Source: JAKSCF01 sp028279945 (GTDB taxonomy: Bacteria > Bacillota > Clostridia > Peptostreptococcales > JAAYPU01). Taken from it: a stretch of 25,562 nt of DNA. The notes below the pieces were generated by a model. The model did no database searches. It was given only the letters and a program-made list of their open reading frames with translations, and was not told the DNA's origin. Both the position numbers and the translations under genes were made by a program. Below are positions 22,709 to 25,562 of this stretch, in pieces; the first letter of the stretch is position 1; each line of letters begins with the position of its first letter. The stretch spans positions 1-25,562 of the forward strand of contig JANQMT010000033.1 of NCBI GenBank assembly GCA_028279945.1. The letters are read 5' to 3'.

Positions 22709-22741
22709 TTTACATTTTTGATATAAAATCAGTCTTTAATA
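22709..22741 (+). promoter_or_regulatory. UviA/TcdR-like promoter motif before the effector gene
   Basis: TTTACA (22709-22714), a 17-base spacer TTTTTGATATAAAATCA, GTCTTT (22732-22737) and AATA. It starts 23 bases after the holin gene stop and leaves a leader of about 60 bases. The near-identical copy at 15558 and the related one at 21848 suggest a shared sigma factor. Confidence 0.65.
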
Positions 22742-22808
22742 TATATAAGCTTAACAACCGGTTGAAAAGTTTTATATAAAAATATTAATTAATATTGGAG
22801 GTAATATT

Positions 22809-24164
22809 ATGTTTGAGTTTCCAAATGAAACACCATTTAGACAAGCGGCAGCAAATTCATCAAATCCCGAAGCATGGTTTTTTAATTATTGGGAAGGATT
22901 TGGGGCAAACCTTTATTCTCAAGGATATTATCCAGATGATTCACGACATGGTGGAGATGGCGATGCATTTAGACATGCTACGTGGTCAGCTTGTATGTGT
23001 TTTAATCATGACTTATCAAGTTTTGATGAAGCAAAAGATATTTCGGAGTTAACTACACAGTATTATGAAGATCATGTTGGTGATAGTGGTATTACGCGTG
23101 AAATGGACGAATTAAATAACAAAAGAGGTCGTGAAATAGCAACTCAGTTTTCTCATCTTTGGAACCCATCAGATTTCTCTAATGATAACTCGGAAATAAT
23201 AATGGCTAAAGTTAGAGAAGAAATTGAAAAAGGGACACTTTATAAAATTGTTAATGGTGCTATTACATCCTCAGGTCCAAAAAAAAAGTTAGTTGTGTAT
23301 AAGTTTTACTTTGATCCTGAAAGACCTCATAATAAGAAAGTTTATACGGATTACAAAGTAGGAGAGTGCAATTTATATTATGAAGTTAACGGTAAGTATA
23401 GGGTGAGAATGAATGACTATGCAAATATAGTTGGTGGTATAGTTAACGGTACTACTTTTTCGAGATACGGTCTTAATTTATCCTTCGTGAATGAATCAAC
23501 TGATCTAGATATTGTATCGTCACAATTTCATGATAGTATTGATTTATCAGCAAGTACAAATATACCTACCTATGTTACTCTACTTCCAAGAACATCAAAA
23601 GAAGTGTTTGTAGATGCAGAGATACTAGCAAAAGCTTCTGGTGCTCAAATTGTAAGGTGGAAAGGCGATACACTTGAAGTATTTGATCCAATGTATCATT
23701 ATCGACAAAGCAATTCACCTTTTCCTGACTCAGCACAAACAAACAAAAAGATATTCGTTGGGGGTCCTTGGATAAATAATTGGAATACTTCTACAACTGA
23801 TGATATTAAGTTAGCCGCAAACTTTAAGGTTTCTGAGATGAAATGTCAAGAAGGTGGCAATTGCAACTGTGGTCATAGCCTGATAGTTGCCAAAGATATG
23901 GTAGATGAATGGCAAAATGTCAGAGATGTTAAAGGAAGTCTAAATGTTAATTCTGGTTATAGATGTGTTGCTTCAAATAGCGGATACGGCTTTTCTACTA
24001 TTAGCAGACACCAGCTTGGTGATGCTGCAGACATAAGTAATTCTAATGTCGCAGACCTATTTGAGTATGTAAAAGTGCCTAGATTGTTTAAAGGTTTAGC
24101 TATAAAAACCGGTAGTTTTGTTCATGGAGATAAACGGAGTTATGAACAAGACTGGACTTACTAA
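22809..24164 (+). CDS. Putative effector: DUF6973-like domain fused to an M15-type peptidase domain
   Basis: This 451-residue protein lacks a signal peptide or membrane segment. Residues about 15-125 resemble DUF6973: DAFRHATWSACM (52-63), EDH (87-89) and MDELNNKRGREIA (99-111). Residues about 335-451 resemble peptidase M15A: FKVSEMKCQEGGNCNCG, the SGYRC motif (382-386), zinc ligands H401 and D408 in HQLGDAAD and H439 in VHGD. M15 enzymes cut peptidoglycan peptides. The middle 150-330 is unrecognised. GGAGG precedes the ATG by 7 bases. After a UviA-like sigma factor and a UviB-like holin, the likely role is a bacteriocin, lysin or toxin released through the holin. A prophage endolysin remnant is the main alternative. 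Confidence 0.72.
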   Translation: MFEFPNETPFRQAAANSSNPEAWFFNYWEGFGANLYSQGYYPDDSRHGGDGDAFRHATWSACMCFNHDLSSFDEAKDISELTTQYYEDHVGDSGITREMDELNNKRGREIATQFSHLWNPSDFSNDNSEIIMAKVREEIEKGTLYKIVNGAITSSGPKKKLVVYKFYFDPERPHNKKVYTDYKVGECNLYYEVNGKYRVRMNDYANIVGGIVNGTTFSRYGLNLSFVNESTDLDIVSSQFHDSIDLSASTNIPTYVTLLPRTSKEVFVDAEILAKASGAQIVRWKGDTLEVFDPMYHYRQSNSPFPDSAQTNKKIFVGGPWINNWNTSTTDDIKLAANFKVSEMKCQEGGNCNCGHSLIVAKDMVDEWQNVRDVKGSLNVNSGYRCVASNSGYGFSTISRHQLGDAADISNSNVADLFEYVKVPRLFKGLAIKTGSFVHGDKRSYEQDWTY

Positions 24165-24201
24165 AATTTAACTAAATTAAACACATAAAAATAGGAAAAA
24201 T

Positions 24202-24238
24202 AACCTCCTAAATAGGCTTGTATACTATTTAGGAGGTT
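24202..24238. terminator. Bidirectional terminator between effector and lipoprotein genes
   Basis: AACCTCCTAAATAG (24202-24215) and CTATTTAGGAGGTT (24225-24238) form a perfect 14-bp stem with a 9-base loop. Read leftward it is followed by a T-rich tract (TTATTTTTCC), so it mainly serves the lipoprotein gene. The arms contain AGGAGG-like sequence that is not a ribosome site here. Confidence 0.8.
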
Positions 24239-24247
24239 GCTCTATAT

Positions 24248-25411
24248 CTACTCAGAAGGACGTCCATTAGCAGTAATGTCTACCCATGTATAATACAATT
24301 CATTGTTATCAAAAGAAAGACCAACTTGGGTATAACCGTATGATTCATTATATAAATCAATAATTTGATTATCGGCTAAATATTTTAAACCTACTTTTGA
24401 AACAATAATTTCAAAATCCCCATTTTTTTCGGGAACAATATCTTTTTTAAGTATTTCGTCAACACCGCTTGCTACTCGTATTTTCCATTCATGAGGCGTA
24501 TCATTTTTAAGTGCCAATAAGTATATATAAAACTCGTTTTGATTATTTACTCTATCTCTATGTTCGTCATAGTCACCTGTAGCATAATGCTGCTGTACCC
24601 TTTTTGATAATAAATTAAGATCTGCTACATTAGGCGAGGTTGTAAACTCCATAACAATAGGCACTGGATTATTTTTTGCTACTTCTTTAATATCATCAGC
24701 TATAACAATATCGTCTACTAACTCTATCTCCTCATCATTCTTAACATAAAACCAACATAACTGCATAGGAATTCCATCGTATTTAACTAATAAATTATAG
24801 TGAATGTTTTTACTTTCATTTAAAACCTCTTCAGCAATAAAATAACATTGCTTATAACCTTCTTGAATTTTTTTATTATAAAGATTTTCTCCTAGGTATA
24901 TATAAGAAGGTATAAATTCAAATGTTTCTATTAATTTATTATCATTTGCATTATAAAGTAAAGCCTCAACTTTAATTCCTTCAATGTCTTCTGTATTAAA
25001 ACCTGAAAAGCTATGAAAATCCATATTTGTATATTCATTATCTAAATAGCGTATTAGTTCACTCTCAAAATAACTCTCTTTTTCAGTCCATTCACGCCAC
25101 GTATTTACATATGTTTCTTCTATGTAAAATTGATTATTCATTAGATGTTCTATTTTTCTTTTGTTTTCTTCAATTATATTTAAATTTTTTTGAAATAAGC
25201 CTTTCTGATTAATATTTTCATTAGAGTTTTTGTCAACTGTAACCTCTTTAACTTCTGTATCATCAATATTTACTTTCTCTTCTAAATCAGGCCCATCTTC
25301 TTTATCAATATTTATTTCTTGACTTAGTCGGGCACTGTCAGAACAACCAATGACCATACATAGTGAAGTCATTAAAAATAGTAAAAAAAACATAAGTTTT
25401 ATCCATTTCAT
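24248..25411 (-). CDS. Uncharacterised lipoprotein
   Basis: This 387-residue protein has a lipoprotein signal: KWIK, a long hydrophobic core, and lipobox VIGC with C23. It is followed by an acidic, low-complexity linker (about 24-75, rich in D, E, N) and a folded domain of about 300 residues with no motif I recognise. It should sit on the outer face of the membrane. AAGGAG lies 13 bases before the ATG. It is convergent with the effector gene, so it could be an immunity protein protecting the wall or membrane, but it is not cotranscribed with the cassette and may be unrelated. Confidence 0.7.
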   Translation of the reverse strand: MKWIKLMFFLLFLMTSLCMVIGCSDSARLSQEINIDKEDGPDLEEKVNIDDTEVKEVTVDKNSNENINQKGLFQKNLNIIEENKRKIEHLMNNQFYIEETYVNTWREWTEKESYFESELIRYLDNEYTNMDFHSFSGFNTEDIEGIKVEALLYNANDNKLIETFEFIPSYIYLGENLYNKKIQEGYKQCYFIAEEVLNESKNIHYNLLVKYDGIPMQLCWFYVKNDEEIELVDDIVIADDIKEVAKNNPVPIVMEFTTSPNVADLNLLSKRVQQHYATGDYDEHRDRVNNQNEFYIYLLALKNDTPHEWKIRVASGVDEILKKDIVPEKNGDFEIIVSKVGLKYLADNQIIDLYNESYGYTQVGLSFDNNELYYTWVDITANGRPSE

Positions 25412-25562
25412 AATCCTATTTCTTCTCCTTAGAAATTGAAATAATATCTTTCCCCAAAAGCCAACACTGTTTTAATTATATTATTTTTTCAATATATTGT
25501 CATTATTTATTTAAATATTTAATAATTACATTTTATTGATATTTGATAATAAAGATTAGGAA
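25412..25562. other. AT-rich window end
   Basis: Beyond the lipoprotein ribosome site no ORF, promoter copy of the TTTACA/GTCTTT type, or hairpin is evident. It presumably contains the lipoprotein gene promoter. Confidence 0.3.

Noticed and set aside
22795..23052. 85-residue ORF overlapping the effector start
   Set aside because: It lies in another frame of the effector gene, which has the better ribosome site and recognisable domains.

Overview
The window is AT-rich DNA with strong AGGAGG-type ribosome binding sites and short operons. Together with a branched-chain 2-oxoacid:ferredoxin oxidoreductase/butyrate kinase operon under sigma-54 control, this points to an anaerobic, amino-acid-fermenting member of the Clostridia (Firmicutes). 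No rRNA, tRNA, CRISPR array or transposase gene was seen.

Layout. 1-1540: a terminator of an upstream gene, an MmcQ/YjbR-family gene, and a toxin-first HigBA-type toxin-antitoxin pair with its own promoter. 1562-7006: two head-to-head operons sharing a control region with a 17/19 Fur box. Leftward are a Cys-rich CobW/HypB-like GTPase, a stand-alone ABC ATPase and a substrate-binding-like protein without a signal peptide. Rightward are a Crp/Fnr regulator and a complete NitT/TauT-type ABC importer (lipoprotein, permease, ATPase). 7113-13239: leftward metabolic and signalling genes, namely fructose-6-phosphate aldolase, an Elp3-like radical SAM protein, a GME-fold protein, a TetR regulator, a flavodoxin, a PP2C-like phosphatase and a TPR/coiled-coil/3-TM protein. 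Two non-coding inverted-repeat elements lie among them. 13547-21710: a PAS-PAS-AAA-Fis sigma-54 activator, a gene-poor stretch with two tiny membrane proteins, then a consensus -24/-12 promoter with three upstream dyads and the operon buk - ferredoxin - oxidoreductase alpha, beta, gamma - ilvE. This set can turn Val/Leu/Ile into branched-chain acyl-CoAs and then acids, with ATP and reduced ferredoxin as products; a phosphotransacylase is not present here.

21848-25411 is the most unusual part. It holds a small sigma factor resembling the UviA/TcdR/BotR group, a BhlA/UviB-type holin-like peptide, and a 451-residue protein lacking a signal peptide that joins a DUF6973-like domain to an M15-type zinc peptidase domain. 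A long lipoprotein is encoded convergently. The same order (sigma factor, holin, effector) is known from clostridial bacteriocin and toxin loci. The sigma gene and the effector gene each carry a TTTACA-16/17-GTCTTT promoter-like motif. A third, nearly identical copy lies alone 6 kb upstream (15558), in front of a roughly 200-bp non-coding stretch ending in a perfect 15-bp stem-loop and divergent from a tiny frameshifted ORF. I read this as a candidate holin-dependent effector export/lysis system with its own sigma regulon, possibly including a small RNA.
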